Source: an uncultured SAR86 cluster bacterium (GTDB lineage: Bacteria > Pseudomonadota > Gammaproteobacteria > Magnimaribacterales > D2472). From it: DNA of 45,005 nt. The notes under the pieces were generated by a model, which ran no database searches, was not told where the DNA came from, and saw only the letters and a list, made by a program, of their open reading frames with translations. The position numbers and the translations under genes are program-made. This document shows, piece by piece, positions 19,040 to 31,290 of this stretch (positions within the stretch are counted from its first letter, which is position 1; every line of letters begins with the position of its first letter). Location of the stretch: assembly GCA_902626385.1 (NCBI GenBank), contig CACOEZ010000007.1, forward strand, positions 1 to 45,005, given 5' to 3'.

Positions 19040-19874
19040 ACACCAAATTATCTGCTACATGAACTCCGCACTCTTTGAGCTTTTTAATTTTTTCTTCAGC
19101 AGTTCCCTTCCCACCAGCAATAATTGCTCCAGCATGACCCATTCTTTTTCCTGAGGGAGCTGTTTGACCAGCAATATAAGAAATAACTGGCTTAGTAACA
19201 TTATTTTTAATATATTCTGCTGCGGATTCTTCTGCAGTTCCTCCAATCTCACCTACCATAACAATTGCCTTAGTTTGATCGTCTTCTTGAAAAAGTTTTA
19301 ACATATCTATAAAAGATGATCCTGGAATAGGATCACCTCCAATACCAACGCAACTGCTTTGACCAAGTCCTAAATCAGTCGTTTGCTTTACTGCTTCATA
19401 TGTTAATGTTCCGGATCTTGAAATAATACCAATTGAACCTGGCATGTGAATGCTGCCAGGCATGATTCCAAGCTTTGCTTCTCCAGGAGTAATTACTCCA
19501 GGACAATTTGGTCCAATGAGCCTTACACCAAGTTCATCAATTTTTTTCTTAACATAAAGCATATCTAACGTGGGCACACCTTCAGTAATACAAATTATAA
19601 GTTTAATTCCAGCATTAGCTGCTTCAAGAATAGAAGACTTACAAAACTTAGCTGGAACAAAAATAATAGACGCGTTTGGCTCTACCTTGCTTACTGCTTC
19701 TTCTACACTATCAAAAACTGGTCTGTCTAGATGCATTTGACCACCTTTTCCAGGTGTCACTCCTCCAACAATATTGGTGCCGTATTCAATAGCCTGCTGT
19801 GAATGGAGAGTTCCTTGGGATCCTGTGAAACCTTGAACGATTAATCTGGTATCTTTATTGACTAATATACTCAT
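19005..19874 (-). CDS. sucD: Succinyl-CoA synthetase alpha subunit
   Basis: This 289-residue subunit binds CoA and carries the phosphorylated histidine ([12 protein letters not shown], around residue 245). It also has [16 protein letters not shown] at the N-terminus and GRSGTLTYE mid-protein. With SucC it interconverts succinyl-CoA and succinate with substrate-level phosphorylation. It is last in the sdh-suc operon. Its start overlaps sucC by four bases, and its end overlaps the convergent MATE gene. Confidence 0.98.
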   Translation of the reverse strand: MSILVNKDTRLIVQGFTGSQGTLHSQQAIEYGTNIVGGVTPGKGGQMHLDRPVFDSVEEAVSKVEPNASIIFVPAKFCKSSILEAANAGIKLIICITEGVPTLDMLYVKKKIDELGVRLIGPNCPGVITPGEAKLGIMPGSIHMPGSIGIISRSGTLTYEAVKQTTDLGLGQSSCVGIGGDPIPGSSFIDMLKLFQEDDQTKAIVMVGEIGGTAEESAAEYIKNNVTKPVISYIAGQTAPSGKRMGHAGAIIAGGKGTAEEKIKKLKECGVHVADNLVSIGSKVAEVLE

Positions 19875-21031
19875 TGAGATAACTCAACAGCTTTCTTTGC
19901 AGCTTCAGCTAAATTATTAATACTTTCAACTTTAATATCTGATTCATTCAGAATTTGTGCTCCCTTTTCTGCACTATTTCCCTCAAGTCTTACTACTACA
20001 GGCACACTTATTCCAACCTCTTTAATTGCTGAAATAACTCCCTCAGCTATTAGGTCACATCTTACAATTCCGCCAAAAATATTTACAAGCACAACGCTAA
20101 CCTCAGGATCTTTGAGAATGATTTTGAAAGCCTTGGCAACTCTTTCTTGTGTAGCTGTTCCTCCAACATCTAAAAAATTTGCTGGATTGCCGCCATAAAA
20201 TTTAATAGTATCCATGGTACCCATTGCAAGACCAGCACCATTCACCATACACCCTATGTTTCCGTCAAGAGAAACATAACTTAAGTCACTTTTTGCGGCT
20301 TCAGCTTCTTGAGGATCTTCCTGAGATTCATCGTACATTTCAACTAGTTCAGGTTGTCTAAATAATGCATTTGAATCAATATTTATTTTTGCATCTAAGC
20401 AATGCAGATCATCTTTATCATTTATAACGAGTGGGTTAATTTCTAAAAGACTAAGATCTTTTTCAATAAAAAGTCTCATGAGATTGTCAACCATTGGAAT
20501 AAATTGCTTCATTTGATCTTCGTTAAGCTTTAGTACTTTTCCAATGTTGATCGCATGATTCTCTACATCTTTGACATCAGGATCAATTCCTTCATATATA
20601 ATTTTTTCAGGTGTGTTTTTTGCTACATCTTCAATATTAACGCCGCCTTCACTAGATCCGATGAAAACAATTTTTTGAGAATCTCTATCTATAATTGCAC
20701 TAAGATATAATTCACTTTTTATCTCAGTGCATGCCTCAATTAAGATAGAACTAACTGGCTGTCCTTTTGAATCAGTTTGATATGTTACAAGTCTATTACC
20801 AAGCCATTTGTTTGCAAAATCACGAGCGGATTCTGGTAAATCAATTAACTCTACACCTCCAGATTTTCCCCTACCCCCCGCATGAACTTGAGCTTTTACA
20901 ACCCATTTTTGACCACCTATTCTGTTACATGCATCAACTGCATCTTTAGCATCAAATATAACCTCACCCTTTGAAACTGGTAAATTATAATCTGCAAACA
21001 ATTGTTTGCCCTGATACTCATGCAAGTTCAT
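19871..21031 (-). CDS. sucC: Succinyl-CoA synthetase beta subunit
   Basis: This 386-residue ATP-grasp subunit starts [20 protein letters not shown]. It has the nucleotide-binding segment [29 protein letters not shown], and the C-terminal succinate-side motifs [15 protein letters not shown] and [10 protein letters not shown]. It overlaps lpd and sucD by four bases on each side, showing a tightly coupled operon. Confidence 0.98.
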   Translation of the reverse strand: MNLHEYQGKQLFADYNLPVSKGEVIFDAKDAVDACNRIGGQKWVVKAQVHAGGRGKSGGVELIDLPESARDFANKWLGNRLVTYQTDSKGQPVSSILIEACTEIKSELYLSAIIDRDSQKIVFIGSSEGGVNIEDVAKNTPEKIIYEGIDPDVKDVENHAINIGKVLKLNEDQMKQFIPMVDNLMRLFIEKDLSLLEINPLVINDKDDLHCLDAKINIDSNALFRQPELVEMYDESQEDPQEAEAAKSDLSYVSLDGNIGCMVNGAGLAMGTMDTIKFYGGNPANFLDVGGTATQERVAKAFKIILKDPEVSVVLVNIFGGIVRCDLIAEGVISAIKEVGISVPVVVRLEGNSAEKGAQILNESDIKVESINNLAEAAKKAVELSQ

Positions 21032-22446
21032 CTTGATTTATTTCCGATATGAATAGCCTGATTATTTGAAGCTAGAGCTGCTTCATGAAAAGCTTCAGAA
21101 ACGGTGGGATGACTAAACATGGTCAATGCAATGTCCTCAGCACTTGCACTAAACTCCATTGATATTAATGCTTGTTGAACAATTTCAGCTGCTGCAGGCC
21201 CAAAAACATGAACACCCAAAATAGTATCTGTTTTAGTATCCGACAATACTTTTACAAAACCTACTGATTGATCAACAGCTAAAGCTCGACCACTAGCAGC
21301 AAAAGGAAATTTTCCAACCTTGTATTCAATCTTTTCACTTTTGAGCTCAGTTTCATTTTTTCCAACCCAAGCAATTTCTGGATGAGAATATATAACAGAT
21401 GGAACGAGATCATAATTAACTTCTGCGTGTTTCTCTGCAATTCTCTCAGCAACCATAATGCCCTCTTCACTTCCTTTATGAGCAAGCATTGGTCCTCTAA
21501 CAACATCTCCGATTGCCCAAATACTATCTATAGACGTTTGACAAAATTTATCTACCTCAATAAACCCATTATTAAGTTTTATATCCAATTTTTCTGATAG
21601 CACATTAGAAGAATTGGGTTTTCGGCCAACAGCTACAATAAGCTTGTCGAACTCAGCTTCAACGTTATTTCCACTATCATTGTATGTAACTTTTACAGAA
21701 TTTTTTAATTCTTTAGCTGCAGTTAGCTTAGAATTCAATTTAATATCAAGTCCTTGTTTTTTAAATTCTTTCATTGAATCTTTGGCAATATCTGGATCGG
21801 CCATTGGCAAAAAAGTATCCATTGCCTCTATTACAGTAACCTTTGAACCAAGTCTTGACCAAACACTTCCAAGCTCTAAGCCAATTATTCCAGCACCAAC
21901 AATTCCTAGTGATTTTGGAACTTTTTCAAATGACAAAGCACCTGTGCTATCAACAATATTTTCACCAAATTTGGCAGCAGGAATTTCAATTGGAGATGAG
22001 CCACTAGCTATTATTATATTTTTTGCATCAATAACTTCTAAAGATCCATCACTTTTAACAACTTCTACTTGATTTTTGCTTAAAACTTTTCCTCTGCCAG
22101 AAATTGATTCAACTTTGTTTGCAGAAAATAGTCCTGTTATTCCACCAGTCAATTTAGTAACAATCTCATCTTTTCTCTTCATCATTGCACTCAAATTGAG
22201 TTTCATATCTTTAATATCAATACCATGTTCGGCTAGGTTTTTATTTGCTTCATAAAATCTGTGCGATGAATCGAGCAAAGCTTTAGATGGAATACAACCT
22301 ACATTTAAACAAGTACCGCCTAAATTTAATTTTCCATCTTCATTTATGGATTCTTCAACACATATTGTCTTTAAGCCCAATTGAGAAGCCCTTATTGCAG
22401 CAACGTATCCTGCTGGACCGCTTCCGATTACTACAACGTCATACAT
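21028..22446 (-). CDS. lpdA: Dihydrolipoamide dehydrogenase (E3)
   Basis: This 472-residue FAD disulfide oxidoreductase regenerates the lipoyl group of SucB. The N-terminal FAD site is [20 protein letters not shown]. The redox pair is in [16 protein letters not shown]. The NAD site is [16 protein letters not shown]. The C-terminal active-site His is in [13 protein letters not shown]. Its place between sucB and sucC assigns it to the 2-oxoglutarate dehydrogenase complex. No pyruvate dehydrogenase genes are in the window, so it may also serve that complex. Confidence 0.97.
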   Translation of the reverse strand: MYDVVVIGSGPAGYVAAIRASQLGLKTICVEESINEDGKLNLGGTCLNVGCIPSKALLDSSHRFYEANKNLAEHGIDIKDMKLNLSAMMKRKDEIVTKLTGGITGLFSANKVESISGRGKVLSKNQVEVVKSDGSLEVIDAKNIIIASGSSPIEIPAAKFGENIVDSTGALSFEKVPKSLGIVGAGIIGLELGSVWSRLGSKVTVIEAMDTFLPMADPDIAKDSMKEFKKQGLDIKLNSKLTAAKELKNSVKVTYNDSGNNVEAEFDKLIVAVGRKPNSSNVLSEKLDIKLNNGFIEVDKFCQTSIDSIWAIGDVVRGPMLAHKGSEEGIMVAERIAEKHAEVNYDLVPSVIYSHPEIAWVGKNETELKSEKIEYKVGKFPFAASGRALAVDQSVGFVKVLSDTKTDTILGVHVFGPAAAEIVQQALISMEFSASAEDIALTMFSHPTVSEAFHEAALASNNQAIHIGNKSR

Positions 22447-22460
22447 ATCTATTCCTATGT

Positions 22461-23678
22461 TTATAAGTTTAATAACAGTCTTTCAGGAGACTCTAATTGT
22501 TCTTTGATTGAAACAAGAAAAGTGACTGCTTCTTTTCCATCTAATAATCTATGATCATAGCTCATTGCTAAATACATCATTGGTCGAATTACAACTTCTC
22601 CATTAATTGCAACTGGTCTTTCCTGAATTGAATGCATACCTAAAATTGCTGTTTGAGGAGCATTTAAAATAGGTGTTGATAACAGAGAACCGAAAACACC
22701 GCCATTTGAAATGGTAAAAGTTCCTCCTTGCATTTCATCAATAGAAAGTTTTCCGTTACGAGCTTTTTCTGAGTATTCAAGAATTGACTTTTCTATTTCT
22801 GGCAAAGATTTTGTATCAGCATCTTTTATTATTGGTACAACTAGCCCCCTGTCCGTTGAAACAGCTACTCCAATATCCTGAAAACCATGATAAACAATAT
22901 CACTACCATCAATTGAAGCATTCACTACAGGAAACTTTTTTAAGGCTTGAACGGCAGCTATAACAAAAAATCCCATAAAGCCTAATTTTACTTCATGCTC
23001 TTTCTCAAACTCTGCTCCATACTTGGCTCTTAACTCTTTAATTGGTTGCATGTCAACTTCATTAAAAGTTGTAAGCATTGCTGTTTCTTGCTTTACAGAA
23101 ACAAGTCTTTTTGCAATTGTTGACCTTAGCCTAGACATGGGCACTCTTTTTTCTGGTCTATCTTCTCTAAATTCGCTATCGGGCATAATTTCATTTGAAT
23201 CATTAACATCTTCTGTTTTAGATGACATATGATTTATTAGATCTGCTTTAGTCAATCTATTATCTTTTCCAGATGCTTCCACTTTTGAGGGATCAAGATT
23301 TTGTTCGGATAATATTTTTTTTACGGCTGGCCCGTTCTTATCTTTTTTAGGTTTTGATATTTTTTGTATCTCAGTTATTTCGTCTTTATTATCATCTTCT
23401 TTGTTTTCATCAATTGGGGTAGAGGAAGTGTCGGAGGAATTTCCTTCTTCAAATTCACCGATAATCTCAGCACTGACAACAGTTTCTCCTTCGGATTTAA
23501 TTATTTTTGTAATAACGCCATCAGACTGAGCTAAAACTTCAAGAACAACTTTATCAGTTTCAATTTCAGCTATAACATCGTCTTGTGCAACAGACTCGCC
23601 CTCTTTTTTGAGCCAATTCGCAATAGTACCGTCTGCTACAGACTCTGGGAAAGTTGGTGATTTTATTTCAACACTCAT
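22461..23678 (-). CDS. sucB: 2-Oxoglutarate dehydrogenase E2 (dihydrolipoyl succinyltransferase)
   Basis: This 405-residue E2 protein has the following domains in order: a lipoyl domain (1-77) with the lipoylated Lys in [11 protein letters not shown]; an acidic Ser/Asp/Glu/Lys linker; a peripheral-subunit-binding domain (about 115-150, [16 protein letters not shown] and [12 protein letters not shown]); and the catalytic domain (about 175-405) ending with [13 protein letters not shown], which holds the active-site His and Asp. It overlaps sucA by four bases. Confidence 0.98.
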   Translation of the reverse strand: MSVEIKSPTFPESVADGTIANWLKKEGESVAQDDVIAEIETDKVVLEVLAQSDGVITKIIKSEGETVVSAEIIGEFEEGNSSDTSSTPIDENKEDDNKDEITEIQKISKPKKDKNGPAVKKILSEQNLDPSKVEASGKDNRLTKADLINHMSSKTEDVNDSNEIMPDSEFREDRPEKRVPMSRLRSTIAKRLVSVKQETAMLTTFNEVDMQPIKELRAKYGAEFEKEHEVKLGFMGFFVIAAVQALKKFPVVNASIDGSDIVYHGFQDIGVAVSTDRGLVVPIIKDADTKSLPEIEKSILEYSEKARNGKLSIDEMQGGTFTISNGGVFGSLLSTPILNAPQTAILGMHSIQERPVAINGEVVIRPMMYLAMSYDHRLLDGKEAVTFLVSIKEQLESPERLLLNL

Positions 23679-26479
23679 TTAAGTAATGCCTCTTTAACAA
23701 GTTCCTCTTGTTGCTTAAGATGCAACTTCATCAGTCCTACCGCAGGTGCTGCAGCAGCGGGCCTGCTAACTAAAGTTACTTCTTTTTTTACATCAAATCT
23801 GTCTAAAACCCTTTGAATTCTATGTCTATGACTAAACCATGCACCTTGATTCATTGGCTCTTCTTGACACCATATAAACTCTTGTACATTTTCATACTTT
23901 GTGAGGATTTCTTCAAGATCATCATAAGGAAATGGATATAATTGTTCTATTCTTACCAAGGCTACATTTTCTAAATTTTCTTCTTTTCTTTTGTTATCAA
24001 GATCATAAAAAACTTTTCCTGAGCACATGATTACTCTTTCAACACTTTTTTTATCAACTTCATCATCTATTACACATGAAAAATGTCCATCACATATTTC
24101 TTTAATCGAAGACACAGCATTAGGATTTCTTAATAAACTTTTGGGTGATATAACTACTAAAGGTGTTCGCATTTTTCTGATTGCTTGACGTCTAAGAAGA
24201 TGAAATATTTGTGACGGGGTACTTGGAACACAAACTTGTATATTTTCAGATGCGCATAATTGAAGGAATCTTTCAATTCTTGCACTGCTATGCTCAGGTC
24301 CTTGTCCTTCATAACCATGAGGTAATAACATTACAAGACCGGACAGTCTTTCCCATTTGTGTTGAGCAGAAACAATAAATTGATCAATAACTACTTGTGC
24401 ACCATTTGCGAAATCTCCAAATTGTGCTTCCCAGATTGTTAGACCTGATGGCCAGGTTGCGGAGTAACCATACTCAAAAGCTAGAACAGCCTCCTCTGAT
24501 AATAAAGAATCATAAATATCAAATTTTGTATGATTCTCCTCTGCTATGCGTGCTAGAGGTATGTAGCCAACACCCGAAGAAGAGTCAAACACACAGGCAT
24601 GTCTGTGAGAAAAAGTACCTCTTCTTACGTCTTGTCCAGTTATCCTTATAGGATAGCCTTCGCTTAATAATGTGGCATAAGCCATGCTTTCAGCATATCC
24701 CCAATTTGTACTCATTTTAGAATTTGTCATTGCTATTCTGTCTTTAAAGATCTTTGAGGCTTGCGATCCTAAGTTGAATGTTTCAGGCACTTCGCAGATT
24801 GCTTTTCCTAATTCTTTAAACTTTTTCTTGTTAAAAGTAGTATCAACCTTTGGCCACCACTTAATATCCATATGTGGTTGCCAATCAAACCATAAAGAGT
24901 CATTTGGTTTTTCAGCAAGATTTTTAGCAACTGATTTACCTCCCTCTAATGACTTCCTATAGTTGGTTTTTATTTTTTTAGCTTTTTCCTTATTAAGAAT
25001 TCCATTATTTAATAGCACTTCCTCGTACTGACTTAATACAGATGGATGTTTTGAAATTTTTTCGTACATTTTTGGCTGAGTTGCCGATGGATCGTCAGCC
25101 TCGTTATGCCCTCTTCTTCTATAACAAAAAAGGTCTATAACAATATCTTTTTTAAATTTATTGCGATATTTACAAGCTATTTTTGCTGCATTAACAACCA
25201 TTTCAGGATCATCTCCGTTAACATGTATGACAGGTGCCTGAATAATTTTTGCCACATCTGATGAATAATCTGTTGATCTCGAGTCGCTTTTGTTGCTCGT
25301 GGTAAATCCAATTTGATTGTTTACTATGATATGAACAGTTCCTCCCACATTGAAGCCTCTTGTCTGAGACATCTGCAGAGACTCCATAACAACACCTTGA
25401 CCAGAAAAAGAAGCATCGCCATGCAAAAGAACTGGGACAACTTTAGATCTTTCTATATCTCCAATTCTATCTTGACGAGCTCTTACAGAACCAACAACAA
25501 CAGGATCTACAATTTCTAAATGAGATGGATTATTAAAAAGTGACACGTGAACTTCGCCACCAGGTGTATCAAAATTTGAGGAAAAACCTAAATGATATTT
25601 AACATCACCAGTGCTTGCTCCCTCCAGCTCAAAATCTTCATCAAACGCAGAAAATAATTCACTTGGAAGTTTACCTAGAACATTTACCAACAAATTAAGC
25701 CTGCCTCTATGCGCCATACCGAAACAAATTTGTTCAGCCCCCATTGAACCTAAATTTTGTATAACATGTTCTACAAGTGGAACAAGAGACTCTGCTCCAT
25801 CAATGCCGAAACGTTTCATACCTGGATATTTTGCTGATAAGTATTTCGCAAGACCTTCTGCAGAATTGAGCCTTTCATATATATTTAATTTTTCTTCGTT
25901 ATCGAATGAATAATCTTGAAGTTTTGATTCAAATTTTCTTTGGAACCATCGTCTTTCATTAGATTCCACGATGTGATTACATTCTATGCCAATATTCCCG
26001 CAATATATTTCTTGCAGGCTTTTAAGAATATCCTTAAGTTTCATTTTTTTTGTATCAGATAAAAATGTATCTGTATAAAACTCTTCTTCTAGGTCATTTT
26101 GGTTAAGGCCGTGAAACTCTAAATTTAAATCTTCAATTTTTTTTCTTTCCATAAGGCCAAGAGGGTCTAAACTCGCCATTTGATGTCCTCTATTTCTATA
26201 AGACTGAATTAGTCGTATAACTTTTCCTTGTCTTTCATCTACAGTAGTTTTTGATATTGAATTTTTTCGAGAAATATTTTTAAATTCTTTAATTATATTT
26301 TGATGTGAAATCTCGCCATTAGAAGTGGGATGATGAGGAAGATTTTCGAAAAATTCTTTCCACTCATCTGATAATTGATCAGGATCATTTATGAAAGTTT
26401 CGTAAAGAGACTCTAGGTAGGCGGCATGGCCTGCTGAAGTGTGTGAGCTCCCCCAAAGCTCTTTCATAGATATGGTCAT
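23675..26479 (-). CDS. sucA: 2-Oxoglutarate dehydrogenase E1
   Basis: This 934-residue thiamine-diphosphate enzyme decarboxylates 2-oxoglutarate and passes the succinyl group to SucB. It has the N-terminal SucB-binding segment ([21 protein letters not shown]), the ThDP/Mg site ([30 protein letters not shown]), [14 protein letters not shown], and a pyrimidine-binding domain with [15 protein letters not shown]. Length and order match the family. It begins 14 bases after sdhB. Confidence 0.98.
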   Translation of the reverse strand: MTISMKELWGSSHTSAGHAAYLESLYETFINDPDQLSDEWKEFFENLPHHPTSNGEISHQNIIKEFKNISRKNSISKTTVDERQGKVIRLIQSYRNRGHQMASLDPLGLMERKKIEDLNLEFHGLNQNDLEEEFYTDTFLSDTKKMKLKDILKSLQEIYCGNIGIECNHIVESNERRWFQRKFESKLQDYSFDNEEKLNIYERLNSAEGLAKYLSAKYPGMKRFGIDGAESLVPLVEHVIQNLGSMGAEQICFGMAHRGRLNLLVNVLGKLPSELFSAFDEDFELEGASTGDVKYHLGFSSNFDTPGGEVHVSLFNNPSHLEIVDPVVVGSVRARQDRIGDIERSKVVPVLLHGDASFSGQGVVMESLQMSQTRGFNVGGTVHIIVNNQIGFTTSNKSDSRSTDYSSDVAKIIQAPVIHVNGDDPEMVVNAAKIACKYRNKFKKDIVIDLFCYRRRGHNEADDPSATQPKMYEKISKHPSVLSQYEEVLLNNGILNKEKAKKIKTNYRKSLEGGKSVAKNLAEKPNDSLWFDWQPHMDIKWWPKVDTTFNKKKFKELGKAICEVPETFNLGSQASKIFKDRIAMTNSKMSTNWGYAESMAYATLLSEGYPIRITGQDVRRGTFSHRHACVFDSSSGVGYIPLARIAEENHTKFDIYDSLLSEEAVLAFEYGYSATWPSGLTIWEAQFGDFANGAQVVIDQFIVSAQHKWERLSGLVMLLPHGYEGQGPEHSSARIERFLQLCASENIQVCVPSTPSQIFHLLRRQAIRKMRTPLVVISPKSLLRNPNAVSSIKEICDGHFSCVIDDEVDKKSVERVIMCSGKVFYDLDNKRKEENLENVALVRIEQLYPFPYDDLEEILTKYENVQEFIWCQEEPMNQGAWFSHRHRIQRVLDRFDVKKEVTLVSRPAAAAPAVGLMKLHLKQQEELVKEALLK

Positions 26480-26493
26480 TTGCTTTTTAAAAT

Positions 26494-27234
26494 TTAAATT
26501 CTATCAGAAGCAATTATATCCTTTTTATTTTTATGTAACATAGATTTTATTTCACCAATTGCCTTATTTGGATTAAGACCTTTTGGACATACATTTACAC
26601 AATTCATAATTCCATGACACCTATAAACACTGAAAGGATCAGACAAAGCATCTAGCCTTTCTTCAGTTTTTAGATCTCGAGAATCTGCAAGAAATCTATA
26701 AGCTTGAAGTAAAGCAGCTGGACCAACAAATTTATCTGGATTCCACCAAAAGGATGGACAACTTGTGGAACAACATGCGCATAAAATACATTCATATAAA
26801 CCATCTAGCTTATCTCTCTCTTCAGGAGATTGAAGTCGCTCCTGCTCTGGAGCAGTTGTTTCATTTTGTAAGAAAGGTTTAATTTTTTCATATTGTGCAT
26901 AAAATTCGGTCATATCAACAACCAAATCCCTAATTACTGGTAACCCAGGTAAAGGCCTTAACTCAATCTTGTTTCTTTTAATAACTGATGAAATAGGTGT
27001 AATACATGCGAGTCCATTCTTGCCGTTAATATTCATTCCATCAGATCCGCAAACACCTTCTCTGCATGATCTTCTGTATGAAACAGATTGGTCTTGCTCT
27101 TTAAGTAAATGCAACAGGTCGAGAACCATGATATCTCTCTCAGGTTTATCGATAGTGTATTTTTTCATGTAAGGGAATTTATCTTCTTCTGGATTGTATC
27201 GATAAAGACTAACTTGTAGTTTTTTGCCAAACAT
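26494..27234 (-). CDS. sdhB: Succinate dehydrogenase iron-sulfur subunit
   Basis: This 246-residue subunit of complex II carries three clusters: [2Fe-2S] in SCREGVCGSDGMNINGKNGLAC (about 60-81), [4Fe-4S] in CILCACCSTSCPSFWW, and [3Fe-4S] in CHGIMNCVNVCPKGLNP. It passes electrons from SdhA FAD to the quinone. It directly abuts sdhA. The cluster supply would come from the isc operon about 11 kb away. Confidence 0.98.
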   Translation of the reverse strand: MFGKKLQVSLYRYNPEEDKFPYMKKYTIDKPERDIMVLDLLHLLKEQDQSVSYRRSCREGVCGSDGMNINGKNGLACITPISSVIKRNKIELRPLPGLPVIRDLVVDMTEFYAQYEKIKPFLQNETTAPEQERLQSPEERDKLDGLYECILCACCSTSCPSFWWNPDKFVGPAALLQAYRFLADSRDLKTEERLDALSDPFSVYRCHGIMNCVNVCPKGLNPNKAIGEIKSMLHKNKKDIIASDRI

Positions 27235-29018
27235 TAATATGTCCTCACTTTTGGTGGAAAAGCTTCAACCTTGGATGGTTCAAAATTTACACCTCTTTTA
27301 GAAACTTCTTTAGTCTTTGGATCGAATATAGTGTGGCATAACCAATTTTCATCATCTCTATCAGGAAAGTCATCGCGCGCGTGAGCTCCTCTACTTTCAT
27401 TTCTTTGATATGCAGATACGGCGGTAGCTTCAGCAACTTCAAATAAGTTTTGTAATTCTATTGCTTCAACCCTGCTGGTATTAAAAGCATCACTTTTATC
27501 TTTAAGATGAAGGTTATCAACTTTTTCCTTTATCTCACTAAGTTGATCAAGACCTTTCTTCATAAATTCGCCGCGTCTAAATACACCAAAATAATTTTGC
27601 ATGCATTCTTGCAGTTCTCTTTTAACTTCAGCTGGATCATAGCCGTCAGTGGAATCATTTAAAGCATTTAATCTTTCAAGTGACTTTTTAATATCACTTC
27701 TTGTTGCAGAGTCTACCCCGCCACCAGATTTAAGTTCCTTTTGTATGTGCATACCTGTCGCTCTTCCAAAAACAACCAAGTCTAAAAGTGAATTTCCACC
27801 TAATCTATTAGCGCCATGAACGGAGACACATGCAGCTTCTCCGGCTGAGAATAATCCTGGAATTAATTCATCCACACCATTTTCCCTTGTGAAAGCTTGA
27901 CCGTTAACATTTGTTGGTGTTCCTCCCATCATGTAATGACATGTTGGAACCACAGGTATCGGTTCATAGACAGGATCAACGTGAGCAAACGTCCTAGAGA
28001 GCTCACATATTCCAGGTAATTTAGAATTCAAAACGTCTGCACCAAGATGATCAAGCTTGAGGAAAATGTGGTCATTTTTCTCACCACAACCTCTTCCTTC
28101 AAGAATTTCAAGCACCATTGACCTTGCGACTACATCTCTACCAGCAAGATCTTTAACATTAGGTGCATACCTCTCCATAAATCTCTCGCCATCTTTATTT
28201 ATAAGATATCCTCCTTCGCCTCTGCAGCCCTCAGTAACAAGTGAACCTGCACCGTATATTCCTGTAGGATGAAACTGCCACATTTCCATATCCTGTGCTG
28301 GGAATCCTGCTCTTAGAGCCATAGCTAAACCATCACCAGTATTAATCAAAGCATTTGTAGTTGAAGCATATATTCTTCCTGCTCCACCAGTTGCAAGAAC
28401 AGTTGCTTGTGCCTTTAGATATGCGACTTCACCATTTTCAATTGAGAAAGCAATAACACCTGTAACTTCGTCTTTAGCATTTTTAACTAAATCCACAGCA
28501 AACCATTCATTTAGGAAATTTGTACCCTCTTTAACGTTATTTTGATAAAGAGTATGAAGAAGAGCATGACCGGTTCTATCTGCTGCAGCACAAGTCCTTG
28601 CTGCTTGCCCACCTTTGCCAAAATCTTTTGATTGACCACCAAACGGTCTTTGATATATGCGACCATTTTCAAATCTTGAAAATGGTAATCCCATATGCTC
28701 GAGTTCAAACACAGCTTTTGGACCTTCAGAACAAAGATATTCGATAGCATCTTGATCGCCAATAAAATCTGCTCCTTTTACTGTGTCATACATATGCCAT
28801 CTCCAATCATCATTTGGATCAGCGCTAGCAATTGCACATGTAATTCCACCTTGAGCAGAAACAGTATGTGATCTTGTAGGAAATACTTTTGAAACTACTG
28901 CAGTTTTAAGACCAGATTTGGCAAGCTCTAAGGATGCTCGCATTCCTGAACCTCCACCACCAATGATTAGGGAATCAAATTCGATGGTTTTAATATTGTC
29001 AGTAAAAATATTGTTCAT
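27234..29018 (-). CDS. sdhA: Succinate dehydrogenase flavoprotein subunit
   Basis: This 594-residue subunit oxidises succinate to fumarate. The FAD is bound through the His in [11 protein letters not shown] near residue 50. [18 protein letters not shown] is the dinucleotide fold. [21 protein letters not shown] and [19 protein letters not shown] are active-site and FAD segments. It lies between sdhD (35 bases away) and sdhB (adjacent). Confidence 0.99.
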   Translation of the reverse strand: MNNIFTDNIKTIEFDSLIIGGGGSGMRASLELAKSGLKTAVVSKVFPTRSHTVSAQGGITCAIASADPNDDWRWHMYDTVKGADFIGDQDAIEYLCSEGPKAVFELEHMGLPFSRFENGRIYQRPFGGQSKDFGKGGQAARTCAAADRTGHALLHTLYQNNVKEGTNFLNEWFAVDLVKNAKDEVTGVIAFSIENGEVAYLKAQATVLATGGAGRIYASTTNALINTGDGLAMALRAGFPAQDMEMWQFHPTGIYGAGSLVTEGCRGEGGYLINKDGERFMERYAPNVKDLAGRDVVARSMVLEILEGRGCGEKNDHIFLKLDHLGADVLNSKLPGICELSRTFAHVDPVYEPIPVVPTCHYMMGGTPTNVNGQAFTRENGVDELIPGLFSAGEAACVSVHGANRLGGNSLLDLVVFGRATGMHIQKELKSGGGVDSATRSDIKKSLERLNALNDSTDGYDPAEVKRELQECMQNYFGVFRRGEFMKKGLDQLSEIKEKVDNLHLKDKSDAFNTSRVEAIELQNLFEVAEATAVSAYQRNESRGAHARDDFPDRDDENWLCHTIFDPKTKEVSKRGVNFEPSKVEAFPPKVRTY

Positions 29019-29053
29019 TATTAATATAACTTATAATTACTTATAATTATCAT

Positions 29054-29416
29054 TTATAACCATATTATATATAAAATTACAATTAAATACACAGTTCCAA
29101 GCAATACAAACGAAAAAAGATAGGTTTTTCTTATGATATTTGCTATTTTTGAAAGCGATTTATTCAAAAATCCTAGAGTTCTCTCAGTCAAATAATCTGT
29201 TCCGACCGTCCACAAACCTATGAAAGCATGAAGCAAAATAAAAATGCATGCTACTGAAGTAAAAAATCTTGTTTGAAAGGATAAAAAGAAATTTGTCCAA
29301 TCAAAGAAGTTTATAGGCCCCTCTGATAAAACAATGAAACTAGAAACATAAAGCAAATAGCAAAGTATTACTAATGAGCTATAACGTTGAAGATTCCAAA
29401 TCATTGAGCCTTTCAT
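29054..29416 (-). CDS. sdhD: Succinate dehydrogenase membrane anchor SdhD
   Basis: I choose the ATG at 29416 (MKGSMIWNLQRYS), which overlaps the sdhC stop as ATGA and gives 120 residues; a longer frame upstream exists but runs into sdhC. There are three membrane helices. The second has ILLHAFIGLWTVGTDYL, holding the heme b ligand His and the conserved Asp-Tyr near the quinone site. Order sdhC-D-A-B is standard. Confidence 0.93.
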   Translation of the reverse strand: MKGSMIWNLQRYSSLVILCYLLYVSSFIVLSEGPINFFDWTNFFLSFQTRFFTSVACIFILLHAFIGLWTVGTDYLTERTLGFLNKSLSKIANIIRKTYLFSFVLLGTVYLIVILYIIWL

Positions 29417-29796
29417 AAATATATATAAAGTAAAATTAAAATTGACGTGATAAACCAAAAAACAATAACAAATATAGCTGAGTTATTTGAACCATGCAGA
29501 GACTCACCAATATGAAAAAAATCCATAATTAGGTGCCTTATGCCAGTCAAAATGTGATACCAAAGTATTAAGAGACTTAAATAAATCACAAGGGAAAAAA
29601 TAGAAACTGATGACAGGCTTTCTATTAAGTTTTCAAAATTAGATTTTGATGAGGTTGAAAAATATATTAGATATAACATTACTGGCAAAGTAACAAAAAA
29701 GGCATACATGCCCGAAAGTCTGTGCGTAATTGAAGAAAATGCGGACATTGGCAATCTAATCTTCGTTAGATCTAGGTATACTGGTCTTTCTTCCAT
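29413..29796 (-). CDS. sdhC: Succinate dehydrogenase cytochrome b556 subunit SdhC
   Basis: This 127-residue membrane subunit starts MEERPVYLDLTKIRLPMSAFSSITHR. It has three helices, with the heme-ligand region WYHILTGIRHLIMDFFHIGE. RPVxLDL and SITHRxSG are conserved quinone-site features. It is first in the nine-gene sdh-suc operon and overlaps sdhD by four bases. Confidence 0.96.
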   Translation of the reverse strand: MEERPVYLDLTKIRLPMSAFSSITHRLSGMYAFFVTLPVMLYLIYFSTSSKSNFENLIESLSSVSIFSLVIYLSLLILWYHILTGIRHLIMDFFHIGESLHGSNNSAIFVIVFWFITSILILLYIYL

Positions 29797-29843
29797 AGTG
29801 TGCTTAGGTTATAAATATCAGTAATTTATTGTTATCACTGATG

Positions 29844-29849
29844 ATTATA
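29844..29849 (-). promoter_or_regulatory. Possible -10 box of the sdh-suc operon
   Basis: A TATAAT on the minus strand lies about 50 bases upstream of the sdhC ATG in the 94-base gap between der and sdhC. The bases 16-18 upstream do not resemble TTGACA, so an activator may be needed. A 6-bp inverted repeat (ATCAGT/ACTGAT, 29817-29842) sits between this box and the start codon. Confidence 0.35.
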
Positions 29850-29890
29850 CAGTACATTGATTGATAAGCCTTTTTATATAGTAATTAATA

Positions 29891-31276
29891 TTAATTATTA
29901 GATTTATGTTTGTGCTTAATAAGTCTTTGTCTTTTTTTGGTCTGTCTGCTGCTCAGTTTATTTTTTTTTCCATCAAAAGGATTCGAAGATTTTCTAAAAA
30001 TTAATCTGAGCTGAACGCTATTTAAATGTAATTCTTCTCTAAATGAATTCTCAAGATATTTTTTATAATTTACAGGAATTTTCTTATCTTGATTTGAATG
30101 AATAATAAAAGTTGTTGGATAAGTTCCGGCAAAATGTATGTGCTTAAACTTAAGTTGTCTTCCAGCCACTGAAGGTGGCGCACTAGCATTTACAAACTTA
30201 TTTAGTAGTTTATTTAGTTGAGATGTTGAAAAATTTTCTTTTGATTTTTCAATTAAAAAATTTATATCTTTGAAAACTTTTTTAAAGCCTTTTTTGTTTA
30301 TAGCAGAAATTTCAACTTTCATAATTTTTTGCATGAATTCTGATTGCATTCTTTTGTTTGTATATAAACTAATGAGCTCTTTTTTTGAAATCAAGTCAAT
30401 TTTGTTGAAAACAAATAGCACTGGCTTGCCCGCCTCTATTATCATATTTAATATTTTCAGATCTTGATCAACTATATTCTCATTCGCATCACATAAAAAT
30501 ATTACTGCATCAGATTTTTCTATGGCATGCATTGCTCGAACAAATGAGAAATATTCAATCTTATGATTATATTTATAGCCTTTTCTAATACCCGCAGTGT
30601 CAATAAATAGAAATTTTTCATTATCTATTTCAAATGGGATACTTATTGCGTCAATTGTTGTGCCAGCAATCTCACTGACAATAAGCCTATCTTCATCAAT
30701 TAAAGAATTGATAAACGTTGATTTACCTGCATTTGGTCTGCCCAAGACAGCAACTTTTTTATCACTAGATTCCTTGATATCTGTTTCTGGGACTATTTCG
30801 GAAAGATATGATATTAATTCTGAAAGGTTAAGTGAATGCTCTGCACTAATCTCAAAAAAACTTTTGATACCGTTTTTAAATAGATCATCTTTTACATTTG
30901 AGTTCGATTTCTTATCAATCTTATTTATTACACTTATGAATTCTTTTCCTAACTTTCTCAGATTTTGAATAATATCAAGATCTTCTTTGTTTAAATCTTC
31001 TGACCCATCAAGAATCAAAAGAATAAGTGAAGATTCTTGAACTGCAATCCATGCTTGTTGGGAAATTGCATTGTTAATACTTTCATCTGAGTCGGCAATA
31101 CCGCCCGTATCTATAAGAAGCGTTTTTTTGTTTTTTAACTTTAAAAAATTATAGTTTCTGTCTTTAGTTAAGCCTGAAAAATCAGAAACTATAGCATCTC
31201 TGGATTTTGTTAATTTATTAAATAAGGATGATTTACCTACGTTTGGACGACCTATTATTGCTATTGAAGTAAACAT
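29891..31276 (-). CDS. der: Ribosome-assembly GTPase Der (EngA)
   Basis: This 461-residue double GTPase acts in 50S assembly. The first G domain has GRPNVGKSSL (from residue 8) and DTGG; the second has GRPNAGKSTF (near residue 180), DTAG and NKID. A KH-like C-terminal domain follows (ILPxV-type region, SAPPSVAGRQLKFKH), ending in a basic tail. It is the last gene of the ndk-to-der block, in the usual place after bamB. Confidence 0.98.
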   Translation of the reverse strand: MFTSIAIIGRPNVGKSSLFNKLTKSRDAIVSDFSGLTKDRNYNFLKLKNKKTLLIDTGGIADSDESINNAISQQAWIAVQESSLILLILDGSEDLNKEDLDIIQNLRKLGKEFISVINKIDKKSNSNVKDDLFKNGIKSFFEISAEHSLNLSELISYLSEIVPETDIKESSDKKVAVLGRPNAGKSTFINSLIDEDRLIVSEIAGTTIDAISIPFEIDNEKFLFIDTAGIRKGYKYNHKIEYFSFVRAMHAIEKSDAVIFLCDANENIVDQDLKILNMIIEAGKPVLFVFNKIDLISKKELISLYTNKRMQSEFMQKIMKVEISAINKKGFKKVFKDINFLIEKSKENFSTSQLNKLLNKFVNASAPPSVAGRQLKFKHIHFAGTYPTTFIIHSNQDKKIPVNYKKYLENSFREELHLNSVQLRLIFRKSSNPFDGKKNKLSSRQTKKRQRLIKHKHKSNN

Positions 31277-31290
31277 TGCTATTTGTCATT

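Noticed and set aside
29019-29053. Tandem ACTTATAATT-like repeat between sdhD and sdhA
   Set aside because: Only two short copies in a 35-base AT-rich gap; no function can be supported.
29417-29458. Longer N-terminus for SdhD
   Set aside because: It would overlap sdhC deeply; the ATG at 29416 overlaps the sdhC stop as ATGA and matches family length.
29817-29842. Inverted repeat ATCAGT/ACTGAT upstream of sdhC
   Set aside because: The arms are only 6 bp with a wide gap, and they match no operator I can name; chance is likely in AT-rich DNA. I mention it only beside the -10 candidate.
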